DNA of 64,000 nucleotides. It comes from Polynucleobacter difficilis (GTDB taxonomy: Bacteria; Pseudomonadota; Gammaproteobacteria; Burkholderiales; Burkholderiaceae). Location: NCBI RefSeq assembly GCF_003065365.1, contig NZ_CP023276.1, forward strand, positions 62,001 through 126,000. The letters run 5' to 3'. The position numbers and the translations under genes are program-made. Under the pieces are notes generated by a model, which was not told the DNA's origin, ran no database searches, and saw only the letters and a list, made by a program, of their open reading frames with translations. Shown one piece after another: positions 43,380-51,717 of this stretch (position 1 is its first letter; every line of letters starts with the position of its first letter).

Positions 43380-43406
43380 CCCACTGTGGTAACACAGTGG
43401 GTTTTT
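43380..43406 (+). terminator. Rho-independent terminator of the porin gene
   Basis: A perfect nine-base stem CCCACTGTG / CACAGTGGG has a GTAA loop (43389-43392) and is followed by five T. It lies about 50 bases after the porin stop. Confidence 0.92.
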
Positions 43407-43446
43407 AACTTTTTATATACAAACTACTTAAGATAATCAAAAAATA

Positions 43447-43602
43447 ATGAACTCCTTTACAAAAATTATGGCCACGATTTTATTTGTTCAGGTTTTAGCT
43501 GGCTGCCTTGCCAGCACAGAAACGCAAGTTGGAGTTAAGTGCGATTACAGTCAAGGAAAGCCCCTTTGGGAGTTGCCCCTAGTTTGCCAGGGAGGGCATT
43601 AA
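43447..43602 (+). CDS. Small lipoprotein of unknown function (51 residues)
   Basis: The ORF starts with an ATG at 43447 and encodes 51 residues. The N-terminus has a hydrophobic signal and a lipobox VLAGC with the candidate lipidated Cys at residue 20. The mature part is only about 32 residues, with two more cysteines (residues ~32 and ~47) that could form a disulfide. I do not recognise a family. It stands alone in the 424-base interval between the porin terminator and the glycosyltransferase gene. No clear ribosome-binding site is seen, so it may not be expressed. The rest of the interval (43603-43755) is A/T-rich; I see only a possible TACAAT at 43744-43749. Confidence 0.5.
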   Translation: MNSFTKIMATILFVQVLAGCLASTETQVGVKCDYSQGKPLWELPLVCQGGH

Positions 43603-43755
43603 AGTTTAAAAGCCACGCATCAATCTACAAAATTTGGCAGAGTGAACAATTTCTTAGTGCCAAGAAAATACTAGGCCTAAGAGTGGCCCTAATTATTAGT
43701 TGCTAGTTATGGGGAGTCAGATTTTCGATATAGTCAGATGAAATACAATTAGAAA

Positions 43756-45747
43756 ATGAATCCTCAGATTGGCTTTCTCCTAAATAAAGCGCTCGAAGCC
43801 ATAAGGGTTGCAAATTTAGATTCCGCAGAGTTATTTGTAAAGCAAGCCTTAAAAATACAGCCAAACAATCCGCATACACTTCGGCTATTTGGCGTTCTAT
43901 TGGCGCAAAGGGAGAATTATTTAGAGGCCAAGAAATATTTCATTCTATCTATTAAAAGACTTCCAAAAAATGGGCTTGCACATAGTAATTTAGGCAACGT
44001 TCTGCAAAAGCTAAACCAAAATGAAGAATCAATTAAATCGTACGATTTAGCAATTAGGTTAATTCCTGATGATTATGAAGTTTGGTCGAACAAAGGGAAT
44101 GCCCTGTTTGCATTAAAGCAGTATGAGGATGCAATAGCTCACCATAACAAATCAATTAGCCTCAATCCGAATTACGCGCAGGCTTGGTCGAACAAAGGGA
44201 ATGCCCTGTTTGCATTAAAGCAGTATGAGGATGCAATAGCTCACCATAACAAATCAATTAGCCTTAATCCGAATTACGCGCAGGCTTGGTGGAACAAGGG
44301 AAATGTTTTGCTAGAGTTGAGACTTTACGAAGATGCAATAATGCATTATGAACAAGCGATTAACTTAAATCCACATAATCGATGGGCTTTAGGTCGATTG
44401 GCTCATGCAAAGATGATCATTGCAGATTGGAATGGACTAGAAAGAATTGTTGCTTGGCTAGGTGACAAGCATAATGCCGACACTCAAGCATCAGACCCAT
44501 TTCGAATTTTGTCGCTGCTTGACTCGCCCGAGCTGCATCAAATATATGCTCGGAGTTATATTAATCACCCCAGTCAAAATGAGTGCGTTCAAGAACAATT
44601 TTCTAGAAAATCTCAAAAAGATAAAATAAAAATTGGATATTTTTCAGCCGATTTTCGCAATCATCCTGTCGCGTACTTATTGGCAGAAGTGTTGGAGCTA
44701 CATAATAGGGAAGAGTTCGAAATATATGCCTTTGCCATTGGTCCTTTAAGCCTGGATCCTATTCGTAAGAGAATCAAATCTGGAGTTGATTATTTCCTAG
44801 AAATTGAAAATAAAACTAGTAAGGAAATTGCGCTATTAAGTAGAGAGTTGAAGATTGATATTGCTGTAGATCTGGGAGGGCATACCATGAACGACAATAC
44901 TGAGATCTTTGCTACATTTCGTGCGGCTCCAATACAGGTAAATTTCTTAGGCTATCCAGGCACTATGGGGTCAGATCATTATGAATACATCATCGCAGAT
45001 AGAGTAGTAATTCCTCAAATTAATCAGCAATACTTTAATGAAAAGATAATCTATCTACCAAACTCATTCTTGGTGGACGATTCCAAAAGAGTTCCGAGTG
45101 AAATAGTATTAAAGAGAGGTGAATTTGGCTTGCCAGAAGAAAAATTTATCTTTTGTTGTTTTAATAATAGCTATAAATTTAATCGAGAATTTGTTACGAG
45201 TTTGTCGAGAATAATGAAAGAGGTTGATGAAAGTATTTTTTGGGTTTCTGAGAACAATGAGCTATTTAGAGTCAATTTTTTGGATGAATTACAAAAGCAG
45301 GGTATCCATGCAGATAGAATCTTTTTTGCTAAAAGAATAGACTCAATGGGAGAGCATCTATCAAGGTTAGCACTGGCAGATCTTTTTTTAGATACAAATC
45401 CATACAATGCTCACACCACAGCATTGGACGCTTTAAAAGTAGGATTACCCGTGCTTACAATGATTGGTGAATCTTTTCCTTCCCGTGTGGCTGCGAGTTT
45501 ATTAAATACACTTGATTTGCCAGAGTTGATTACACATTCTAGGATGGAGTTTGAAAATCAAGCAATAAAGCTTGCAAATGATGGTGTTGTGCGGCAGAAA
45601 ATAAAGATGAAGTTAGCGAAAAACTCTTTAATTGGCCCACTTTTTGATACCGCTAGATATACAAAAAATCTTGAGAGCGCATATCGGCAAATTCTTACGA
45701 ACTATGAGTCTAGTTTGCCAGAGGGAAATATTTATATTGCTGAATGA
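43756..45747 (+). CDS. TPR-repeat O-GlcNAc-transferase-like glycosyltransferase (GT41/SPINDLY family)
   Basis: The 663-residue protein has N-terminal TPR repeats (~1-215) and a C-terminal GT41-type domain (~288-640). In the catalytic part KIGYFSADFRNHPVAYLL carries the family His near residue 304. VDLGGHTMNDN, then PIQVNFLGYPGTMGSDHYEY, and CFNNSYKFN with the conserved Lys near 474 follow. The last block is DLFLDTNPYNAHTTALDALK. Such enzymes add sugars to Ser/Thr of target proteins. No signal peptide is seen, so it acts in the cytoplasm. The coding sequence is markedly A/T-richer than its neighbours, which suggests transfer. Two TPR units are almost identical at the DNA level (next entry). 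No acceptor protein is encoded nearby. Confidence 0.85.
   Translation: MNPQIGFLLNKALEAIRVANLDSAELFVKQALKIQPNNPHTLRLFGVLLAQRENYLEAKKYFILSIKRLPKNGLAHSNLGNVLQKLNQNEESIKSYDLAIRLIPDDYEVWSNKGNALFALKQYEDAIAHHNKSISLNPNYAQAWSNKGNALFALKQYEDAIAHHNKSISLNPNYAQAWWNKGNVLLELRLYEDAIMHYEQAINLNPHNRWALGRLAHAKMIIADWNGLERIVAWLGDKHNADTQASDPFRILSLLDSPELHQIYARSYINHPSQNECVQEQFSRKSQKDKIKIGYFSADFRNHPVAYLLAEVLELHNREEFEIYAFAIGPLSLDPIRKRIKSGVDYFLEIENKTSKEIALLSRELKIDIAVDLGGHTMNDNTEIFATFRAAPIQVNFLGYPGTMGSDHYEYIIADRVVIPQINQQYFNEKIIYLPNSFLVDDSKRVPSEIVLKRGEFGLPEEKFIFCCFNNSYKFNREFVTSLSRIMKEVDESIFWVSENNELFRVNFLDELQKQGIHADRIFFAKRIDSMGEHLSRLALADLFLDTNPYNAHTTALDALKVGLPVLTMIGESFPSRVAASLLNTLDLPELITHSRMEFENQAIKLANDGVVRQKIKMKLAKNSLIGPLFDTARYTKNLESAYRQILTNYESSLPEGNIYIAE
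44083..44286 (+). repeat. Near-exact tandem duplication of a 102-base TPR unit
   Basis: Bases 44083-44184 and 44185-44286 differ at one position that I can see (C/T in a Leu codon near 44162/44264; silent). The unit encodes one 34-residue TPR (SNKGNALFALKQYEDAI...). A third, diverged copy starts at 44287. The identity implies a very recent duplication or ongoing gene conversion. Confidence 0.95.
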
Positions 45748-45869
45748 GGCGAAGCTAAATTCGAATGATAGGCAGCTTAGTCTTTATAAGCGCTATATTG
45801 CATTCTGCATCAGTGCGACTAAGAGACCAATACAAAACTTAATCGTATTTACTTTAATTTATTTGGAAC

Positions 45870-47039
45870 CTAGTTTTTGGTCTTAGACTTAGGCCGTTTT
45901 CCCACTTGCACCTTCAGCGTCATTGGCTTGCCTTTACGCAGTAAAGCGACCTTGGCTTCATCACCAGGGTTGGTTTGTGCAATGCGATTAAGTAAGGCAA
46001 CGACATCGCCTACTTTCTGGTCATTCACTTGGGTGAGCACATCACCGGGCTTCATGCCCGCTCTATCAGCAGGTCCACCCTCGAGTACGCCCGAGATGAG
46101 GACGCCAGCAGTATCTTTGGGGAGATTCAGTGACTCAGCCAGTTCTTTGCTGAGATTCTGGGGCTCAACGCCAATCCACCCTCTGGTGACGGAGCCATTG
46201 GTCAGAATCGATTCCATCACCAGTTTGGCTGTATTAATGGGGATAGCAAAGCCAATGCCCATATTGCCGCCGCTGCGGGAGTAGATGGCGGTATTGATTC
46301 CAATGAGGTTGCCCTTGGTGTCGACCAAGGCGCCTCCAGAGTTACCCGGATTAATCGCCGCATCGGTCTGAATGAAATTCTCAAAGGTATTGATGCCGAG
46401 TTGACTGCGGCCCAGCGCTGAAACAATGCCGGAGGTGACGGTTTGCCCAACGCCAAAGGGGTTGCCAATGGCGAGGACCACATCGCCCACTTGCACCGAT
46501 TCCATTTTTCCTAATGTAATGGGGCTGGGCAGGTCAGTCTCATCGATCTTGAGGACGGCAATGTCGGTTTCAGGGTCACTGCCGATCAGCTTGGCGTTGC
46601 GCTTACGGCCATCGGCAAAGGCCACTTCAATCTCATCCGCCCCTTCAATCACGTGGTGATTAGTCAAAATAATGCCCTGGGGGCTAACGATGACCCCAGA
46701 CCCAAGGCTGGAACTCGGCTCGTCACTGGGGGCTTGGTCACCAAAAAAGAACTGAAACCACGGCTCATTCTGATGGGGAGCCCCTTTTTTGCTTGGCTTT
46801 TTCTTATTGATCTTGCTGGTAAAGATATTGACCACGGCTGGACTCGATACCTTCGCTGCCTCGGCCAAGGAGCCTGGATTCTGGATGATGCTTTCGGGGG
46901 CTTCGCGCAGGGTCACTTGACCCACTAAGGAGTTCACCTGGGGGCTGGAAATCCACCCCGGCTGGAGGGTGGTTACCACGAACCACGCAGCCAGCAGGAT
47001 GGTGATGGCTTGGCAAAAGAGGAGCCAAAGGCGGTTCAT
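45870..47039 (-). CDS. degQ: Periplasmic serine protease of the Do/DegS family (one PDZ domain)
   Basis: The 389-residue protein has one N-terminal membrane anchor (~7-25). A trypsin-like domain has the triad H129 (TNHHV), D159 (TDIAVLK) and S234 (PGNSGG). A single C-terminal PDZ domain (~300-380) follows. One PDZ and an uncleaved anchor resemble DegS/AlgW rather than DegP. It could therefore be a stress sensor acting on RseA-like anti-sigma factors, or a general quality-control protease; family alone does not decide. The start has no strong ribosome-binding site in view. It is convergent with the glycosyltransferase gene. The gene symbol is provisional (degQ/degS). Confidence 0.9.
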   Translation of the reverse strand: MNRLWLLFCQAITILLAAWFVVTTLQPGWISSPQVNSLVGQVTLREAPESIIQNPGSLAEAAKVSSPAVVNIFTSKINKKKPSKKGAPHQNEPWFQFFFGDQAPSDEPSSSLGSGVIVSPQGIILTNHHVIEGADEIEVAFADGRKRNAKLIGSDPETDIAVLKIDETDLPSPITLGKMESVQVGDVVLAIGNPFGVGQTVTSGIVSALGRSQLGINTFENFIQTDAAINPGNSGGALVDTKGNLIGINTAIYSRSGGNMGIGFAIPINTAKLVMESILTNGSVTRGWIGVEPQNLSKELAESLNLPKDTAGVLISGVLEGGPADRAGMKPGDVLTQVNDQKVGDVVALLNRIAQTNPGDEAKVALLRKGKPMTLKVQVGKRPKSKTKN

Positions 47040-47092
47040 TATTTTATATAAGTAATTGATTTATATGATTAATTTAGATAAGTGTCCTAAAA

Positions 47093-47527
47093 TCAGCTAC
47101 CTTTTTTATTCTGCAGGCTGTCACGGATTTCACGCAAGAGAATGATGTCTTCTGGGGTTACTGGCGGAGGAGGAGCCTCAGTAGCACGGATGCGATTGAC
47201 CACTTTGACCATTTGGAAGATCACAAAGGCCAGCAAAATAAAGTTAATCGAGATCGTGATGAAGTTGCCGTAGGCAAAAATCGGGATACCGGCTTTTTTG
47301 AGAGCATCAAAGGTGCGGGGAACGCCATCCGGTACGTTACCCAGCACAATAAAAAGGTTGGTGAAGTCGATTTTTCCGCCCAGCAGGGAGGAAATGACCG
47401 GCATCACGATGTCATTCACCAGGGAGTCGACAATCTTGCCAAAAGCCCCGCCAATAATGACGCCAACGGCCAGGTCCATTACATTGCCTTTTACGGCAAA
47501 TTCCCGAAATTCCTTCAAAACCGCCAT
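47093..47527 (-). CDS. mscL: Large-conductance mechanosensitive channel
   Basis: MscL opens under membrane tension to relieve osmotic downshock. The ATG at 47527 gives 144 residues and has an AAAGGA ribosome-binding site; the frame extends upstream to 47578 without conserved residues. The pore helix MDLAVGVIIGGAFGKIVDSLVNDIVMP is present (longer than can be quoted in full). The second helix follows around ISINFILLAFVIFQMVKVVN, with the charged C-terminal bundle after it. Length and order match the family. Confidence 0.96.
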   Translation of the reverse strand: MAVLKEFREFAVKGNVMDLAVGVIIGGAFGKIVDSLVNDIVMPVISSLLGGKIDFTNLFIVLGNVPDGVPRTFDALKKAGIPIFAYGNFITISINFILLAFVIFQMVKVVNRIRATEAPPPPVTPEDIILLREIRDSLQNKKGS

Positions 47528-47667
47528 AAATCCGATCCTTTGAGATGAGTCCTTGGTGAGCGCTGCTCTATTGAGCACGCAACTCCGATGCTAAACCACT
47601 TTTTACATTAAAATCGATGCTTTAAGCAATTTCCACCTATCTTGTTTCTTTAGAGGATGTTCTGTAA

Positions 47668-48270
47668 ATGAGTGATAAGCCCAGCATGGATCCGGATCGC
47701 CGCAAATGGCTGATCGCCACTACCGCGGTAGGCGGTGTTGGCGGCGCAGCAGCCCTTTATCCATTTGTAAATAGTTTTGAGCCATCGGCGCGCGCGAAAG
47801 CAGCAGGCGCAGCGGTGGAAGTGGATATCTCTGGCATGAAGCCCGATGAAATGAGAACCGTTGAGTGGCGCGGTAAGCCAGTGTGGGTGATTCGTCGCAC
47901 ACCTGAGCAAGTGTCTGAATTGGCTAAGCTCGATGGCGAGTTGGCTGATCCAAACTCCTTACGTGATCCTGCTGTGTATACGCCAAAGTATGCGCAAAAT
48001 GGCTATCGCTCCATCAAGCCAGAATATTTAGTGGTCGTTGGTATTTGCACCCACCTTGGTTGCTCCCCATCACCAAAAATTCAGGCAGGCCCACAGCCTT
48101 CTTTACCCAATGATTGGCCAGGCGGTTTCTTCTGCCCATGCCATGGCTCGACTTTTGACTTAGCTGGTCGCGTCTACAAAAACAAACCCGCACCAGATAA
48201 CTTGGAAGTACCGCCACACATGTATTTGAGCGATACCAAGATTCTGATTGGCGACGATAAGAAGGCCTAA
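47668..48270 (+). CDS. petA: Ubiquinol-cytochrome c reductase, Rieske iron-sulfur subunit
   Basis: PetA carries the Rieske 2Fe-2S cluster of the cytochrome bc1 complex. The 200-residue protein has the ligands CTHLGC and CPCHGS near residues 129 and 152. The N-terminus DPDRRKWLIATTAVGG has a twin-arginine signal anchor, and the Tat genes are in this window (38617-40253). It heads petABC, with a GAGGA ribosome-binding site. The last residues DDKKA are polar. Family length is usual. Confidence 0.97.
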   Translation: MSDKPSMDPDRRKWLIATTAVGGVGGAAALYPFVNSFEPSARAKAAGAAVEVDISGMKPDEMRTVEWRGKPVWVIRRTPEQVSELAKLDGELADPNSLRDPAVYTPKYAQNGYRSIKPEYLVVVGICTHLGCSPSPKIQAGPQPSLPNDWPGGFFCPCHGSTFDLAGRVYKNKPAPDNLEVPPHMYLSDTKILIGDDKKA

Positions 48271-48281
48271 GGAGAAATACG

Positions 48282-49682
48282 ATGGCGTTTCATGAAATTA
48301 AAACCGCTGAAAATGCGCCCGTCCAAGAGAAAGTATTAGCTTGGGTCGATTCGCGTTTTCCGTTAACCGCTACCATCAAGGCGCACTTAACCGAGTATTA
48401 CGCACCAAAGAACTTTAACTTTTGGTACTTCTTCGGTTCCTTCGCTATTTTTGTTTTGGCCTTGCAGATCATCACTGGTATTTTCCTGACGATGAACTAC
48501 AAGCCCGACGCAGCAAAAGCGTTTGAGTCGGTTGAGTACATCATGCGCGAAGTGCCCTTTGGTTGGTTGATTCGTTACTTGCACTCCACCGGAGCATCGA
48601 TGTTCTTCGCCGTGGTCTACCTGCACATGTTCCGCGGCTTGATCTACGGTTCGTATCAAAAGCCACGCGAGCTCGTTTGGATTTTTGGTTGTGCGATTTT
48701 CTTGTGCTTGATGGGCGAGGCCTTCTTCGGCTACCTCCTGCCATGGGGCCAAATGTCCTATTGGGGCGCGCAGGTAATCGTGAACTTGTTCTCGGCTATT
48801 CCGCTGATCGGTCCTGACCTGTCCTTGTGGCTGCGCGGCGACTACGTTGTCGGCGATGCTACCTTGAACCGTTTCTTTGCATTCCACGTGATTGCATTGC
48901 CATTGGTCTTGGTTGGTTTGGTTGCTGCTCACATCATTGCCTTGCATGAAGTGGGTTCAAACAACCCAGACGGCGTTGACATTAAATCCAACTTGGATAG
49001 CAAAGGTGTGCCAGTCGATGGCGTGCCATTCCATCCCTACTACTCCGTACACGATGTCATGGGCTTGGGTGTCTTCTTGTTTATCTTCGCTGCGATCGTA
49101 TTTTTTGCGCCGGAGATGGGCGGCTACTTCTTGGAAGCCAATAACTTCATTCCGGCTGATCCATTACAGACTCCATTGCACATTGCGCCCGTTTGGTATT
49201 TCACGCCCTTCTATTCGATGTTGCGTGCAACCACAACGGAGTTTTTGATTCCTTTATGGATCTTCTTTGCAGTTGTTCTTGGTCTTGCGATTAAGAATGC
49301 CAAAGACGTTCGCCTCAAGGGCGGCTACGCCGCAATTTTGCTCGGCTTGGCTGCAGGCTTTTATTTCTTCGATGCGAAGTTCTGGGGTGTGGTCATTATG
49401 GGCGGCACTGTAGTGATTTTGTTCTTCTTGCCATGGCTTGATAAGTCACCCGTGCGCTCGATCCGCTATCGTCCCAAGTTCCATCTTTACATCTACGGCA
49501 GCTTTGTGGTGAGCTTCATTATCTTAGGTTACTTGGGCATTAAGCCGCCTTCACCGCTGTTCGATAAGATGTCGCAGATTTGCACCATTTACTACTTGGC
49601 GTTCTTCTTCTTGATGCCGTATTGGAGCAAGATGGGTACGTTTAAGCCGGTGCCAGACCGCGTTGTCTACCATGCGCATTAA
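48282..49682 (+). CDS. petB: Ubiquinol-cytochrome c reductase, cytochrome b subunit
   Basis: Cytochrome b holds both b haems and the quinol sites of the bc1 complex. The 466-residue membrane protein has His haem ligands in RYLHSTGASMFF and FAFHVIALPLVL. The Qo-site region has VGDATLNRFFAFH upstream and the PEMGGYFLE variant of the PEWY loop. About eight helices are present. It lies 11 bases after petA and two bases before the open frame of petC. Confidence 0.97.
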   Translation: MAFHEIKTAENAPVQEKVLAWVDSRFPLTATIKAHLTEYYAPKNFNFWYFFGSFAIFVLALQIITGIFLTMNYKPDAAKAFESVEYIMREVPFGWLIRYLHSTGASMFFAVVYLHMFRGLIYGSYQKPRELVWIFGCAIFLCLMGEAFFGYLLPWGQMSYWGAQVIVNLFSAIPLIGPDLSLWLRGDYVVGDATLNRFFAFHVIALPLVLVGLVAAHIIALHEVGSNNPDGVDIKSNLDSKGVPVDGVPFHPYYSVHDVMGLGVFLFIFAAIVFFAPEMGGYFLEANNFIPADPLQTPLHIAPVWYFTPFYSMLRATTTEFLIPLWIFFAVVLGLAIKNAKDVRLKGGYAAILLGLAAGFYFFDAKFWGVVIMGGTVVILFFLPWLDKSPVRSIRYRPKFHLYIYGSFVVSFIILGYLGIKPPSPLFDKMSQICTIYYLAFFFLMPYWSKMGTFKPVPDRVVYHAH

Positions 49683-49723
49683 TCATGATGGCAGATAGAA
49701 CGAAAGAACAATTAGGAATCAGT

Positions 49724-50500
49724 ATGAAATATATTCTGCACACTGTAAAAGCGAGCCTTCGTGCGATTGCTGTCACAGCAACATTGGGTCTCGCGGCAAC
49801 CGCCGCATATGCCGGCGGTGGTGACTATCCCCTCGATAAGGCGCCGGATCGCGTTAGTAGCAATGCCGCTTTGCAAAACGGCGCTAAGCTTTACGTTAAT
49901 TACTGCGCAGCCTGCCATTCTGCTGTCAGTGTGCGTTATTCTTCTCTGCGCGATATTGGACTGACCGATCAGCAGATCAAAGATAATTTGATTTTGAATG
50001 GCGCCAAGGTAGGCGATGTCATGACGGTATCGATGACGCCGAAAGATGCTAAGGCCTGGTTTGGTAAAGTGCCACCCGATTTATCGGTTGAGGCACGTGC
50101 TCGCGGTACCGATTGGATTTACACCTATCTGCGTACCTACTATCAGGATGACTCCACGCCAACCGGTTGGAATAACTTGGTATACCCCAATGTCGGTATG
50201 CCCCATGCCCTTTGGCAGTTGCAAGGCATTCGTACGGCGACCTTTGAGGAGCGTAAGGATCCAAAGGATCCAAGCCGCATGGAAAAAGTATTTGTAGGTT
50301 ACGAGCAAGTCACTCCAGGAACCATGAAGCCACAAGAATACGATGACAACATCGCTGACTTAGTGTCCTTTATGTCGTGGATGGCTGAGCCAATGCAGTT
50401 GCAGCGTAAGCGCATCGGCGTGGTTGTGCTCTTGTTTTTAGCGATCTTTACATTCGTTGCATGGCGCTTAAACAAAGCCTATTGGAAAGATGTGAAGTAA
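49724..50500 (+). CDS. petC: Ubiquinol-cytochrome c reductase, cytochrome c1 subunit
   Basis: Cytochrome c1 passes electrons from the Rieske protein to soluble cytochrome c. I choose the ATG at 49724 (258 residues; AGGA ribosome-binding site) because it opens directly into a signal peptide ending AAYAGGG. The haem motif is CAACH near residue 62. A Met ligand region lies in the LWQLQG to VGYEQ stretch. A C-terminal membrane anchor (~230-250) ends WRLNKAYWKDVK. The upstream in-frame ATG at 49685 adds 13 polar residues before the signal and is less likely. Confidence 0.96.
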   Translation: MKYILHTVKASLRAIAVTATLGLAATAAYAGGGDYPLDKAPDRVSSNAALQNGAKLYVNYCAACHSAVSVRYSSLRDIGLTDQQIKDNLILNGAKVGDVMTVSMTPKDAKAWFGKVPPDLSVEARARGTDWIYTYLRTYYQDDSTPTGWNNLVYPNVGMPHALWQLQGIRTATFEERKDPKDPSRMEKVFVGYEQVTPGTMKPQEYDDNIADLVSFMSWMAEPMQLQRKRIGVVVLLFLAIFTFVAWRLNKAYWKDVK

Positions 50501-50548
50501 GCGTTTTGCTGTGGCATGAATGAAGTACATTTTTAAGGATCTTTGCAT

Positions 50549-51160
50549 ATGATGGTGTTGTACTCGGGCACAAACTGCCCATTCTCGCAACGCTGCCGCC
50601 TGGTGCTTTTTGAAAAGGGCATGGATTTTGAAATCCGCGATGTTGACTTGTTCAACAAACCGGAAGACATCTCCGTGATGAACCCCTACGGCCAGGTTCC
50701 CATCCTCGTTGAGCGAGATCTGATTCTGTACGAATCCAACATCATTAATGAATACATTGATGAGCGTTTTCCGCATCCACAATTAATGCCGCCCGATCCA
50801 GTTGCGCGCGCACGGGCACGCCTTTTCCTCTTTAATTTTGAGAAAGAGTTATTTGTGCACGTGGCTGCACTTGAGAATGAAAAAGGCAAGGCCGCAGAAA
50901 AGACCCATGAAAAAGCCCGTTTGGCGATTCGGGATCGTTTAACGCAGCTTGCCCCAATCTTTGTTAAAAACAAATACATGCTCGGCGATGAGTTCTCAAT
51001 GTTGGACGTTGCGATTGCACCACTCTTGTGGCGCCTTGAGCATTACGGCATTGACCTATCACGCAACGCAGCGCCACTACTGAAGTATGCCGAGCGCATC
51101 TTTAGTCGGCCTGCATACATTGAAGCGCTCACCCCTTCTGAGAAGGTGATGCGCCGCTAA
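50549..51160 (+). CDS. sspA: Stringent starvation protein A
   Basis: SspA is a GST-fold protein that binds RNA polymerase and helps cells in stationary phase and acid stress. From the ATG at 50549 it has 203 residues, with AAGGAT as ribosome-binding site. The thioredoxin-like N-terminal domain has the NCPFSQRCRLVLFEKGMDFE block, where the catalytic Cys position of true GSTs is altered. A helical C-terminal domain follows. It lies directly after petABC and before sspB, an order conserved in betaproteobacteria. Confidence 0.95.
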   Translation: MMVLYSGTNCPFSQRCRLVLFEKGMDFEIRDVDLFNKPEDISVMNPYGQVPILVERDLILYESNIINEYIDERFPHPQLMPPDPVARARARLFLFNFEKELFVHVAALENEKGKAAEKTHEKARLAIRDRLTQLAPIFVKNKYMLGDEFSMLDVAIAPLLWRLEHYGIDLSRNAAPLLKYAERIFSRPAYIEALTPSEKVMRR

Positions 51161-51192
51161 TTGCGGGGCGTTAAGGGTCTGCAATCATTACC

Positions 51193-51606
51193 ATGGCTGC
51201 CGACGGCGTTTCAATTCCGAGTACCAAGCCGTATTTAATCCGCGCACTGCATGATTGGTGCTCGGATAACGGCTTTACGCCCTTTATTGCGGTGTTTGTC
51301 GACGGTAGAGTTGAAGTCCCCATGGAGTTTGTAAAGAACGACGAGATTGTGCTCAACCTCTCATCCGAGGCGTGCCATCAACTCGATCTGGGCAATGAAT
51401 GGGTCAGTTTTCAGGCCCGCTTTGGCGGTGTACCCAAGCGCGTAATGGTGCCAGTGACCCACGTTCTGGCTATTTATGCCAGGGAAAATGGCCAAGGCAT
51501 GTCATTCCCCTTTGATGGCGCTAAAAACCCATATCCAAGCAATGCCAGCGAGGGTGCTAGCGATGCGCCCAAAAAGCCAAGACCCAGCTTGACGATTGTG
51601 AAGTAG
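51193..51606 (+). CDS. sspB: ClpXP protease specificity-enhancing factor SspB
   Basis: SspB binds ssrA-tagged proteins and tethers them to ClpXP. The 137-residue protein has the family start SIPSTKPYLIRALHDWCSDN. The VEVPMEFVKNDEIVLNLS block follows, then the tag-binding groove region FQARFGGVPKRVMVPV. A flexible linker and the short ClpX-binding tail PSLTIVK end it. It forms a pair with sspA. Confidence 0.95.
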   Translation: MAADGVSIPSTKPYLIRALHDWCSDNGFTPFIAVFVDGRVEVPMEFVKNDEIVLNLSSEACHQLDLGNEWVSFQARFGGVPKRVMVPVTHVLAIYARENGQGMSFPFDGAKNPYPSNASEGASDAPKKPRPSLTIVK

Positions 51607-51633
51607 GATAAAATTCAAGCGTTGTAAAAAATT

Positions 51634-51709
51634 GCCCCATTAGCTCATCTGGTAGAGCAACTGATTTGTAATCAGTAGGTGGTCTGTTCGAGTCGGACAT
51701 GGGGCACCA
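51634..51709 (+). tRNA. tRNA-Thr (anticodon TGT)
   Basis: The 76-base gene has the acceptor stem GCCCCAT / ATGGGGC with encoded CCA. The D-arm is GCTC...GAGC, the anticodon stem is ACTGA/TCAGT around loop TTTGTAA (anticodon TGT, reading ACA), and the T-arm is GTCTG TTCGAGT CGGAC. All arms pair. The gene lies 27 bases after sspB and ends eight bases before the convergent transporter stop. Confidence 0.97.
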
Positions 51710-51717
51710 TCGATTTA

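Noticed and set aside
44083..44286. Tandem repeat considered as CRISPR-like or minisatellite
   Set aside because: There are no spacers, the unit is exactly one TPR (34 codons), and it stays in frame.
45776..45823. CTTAGTC/GACTAAG inverted repeat between the GT41 gene and the DegS-type gene
   Set aside because: Seven-base arms with a loop above 30 bases and no T run; too weak to call a terminator.
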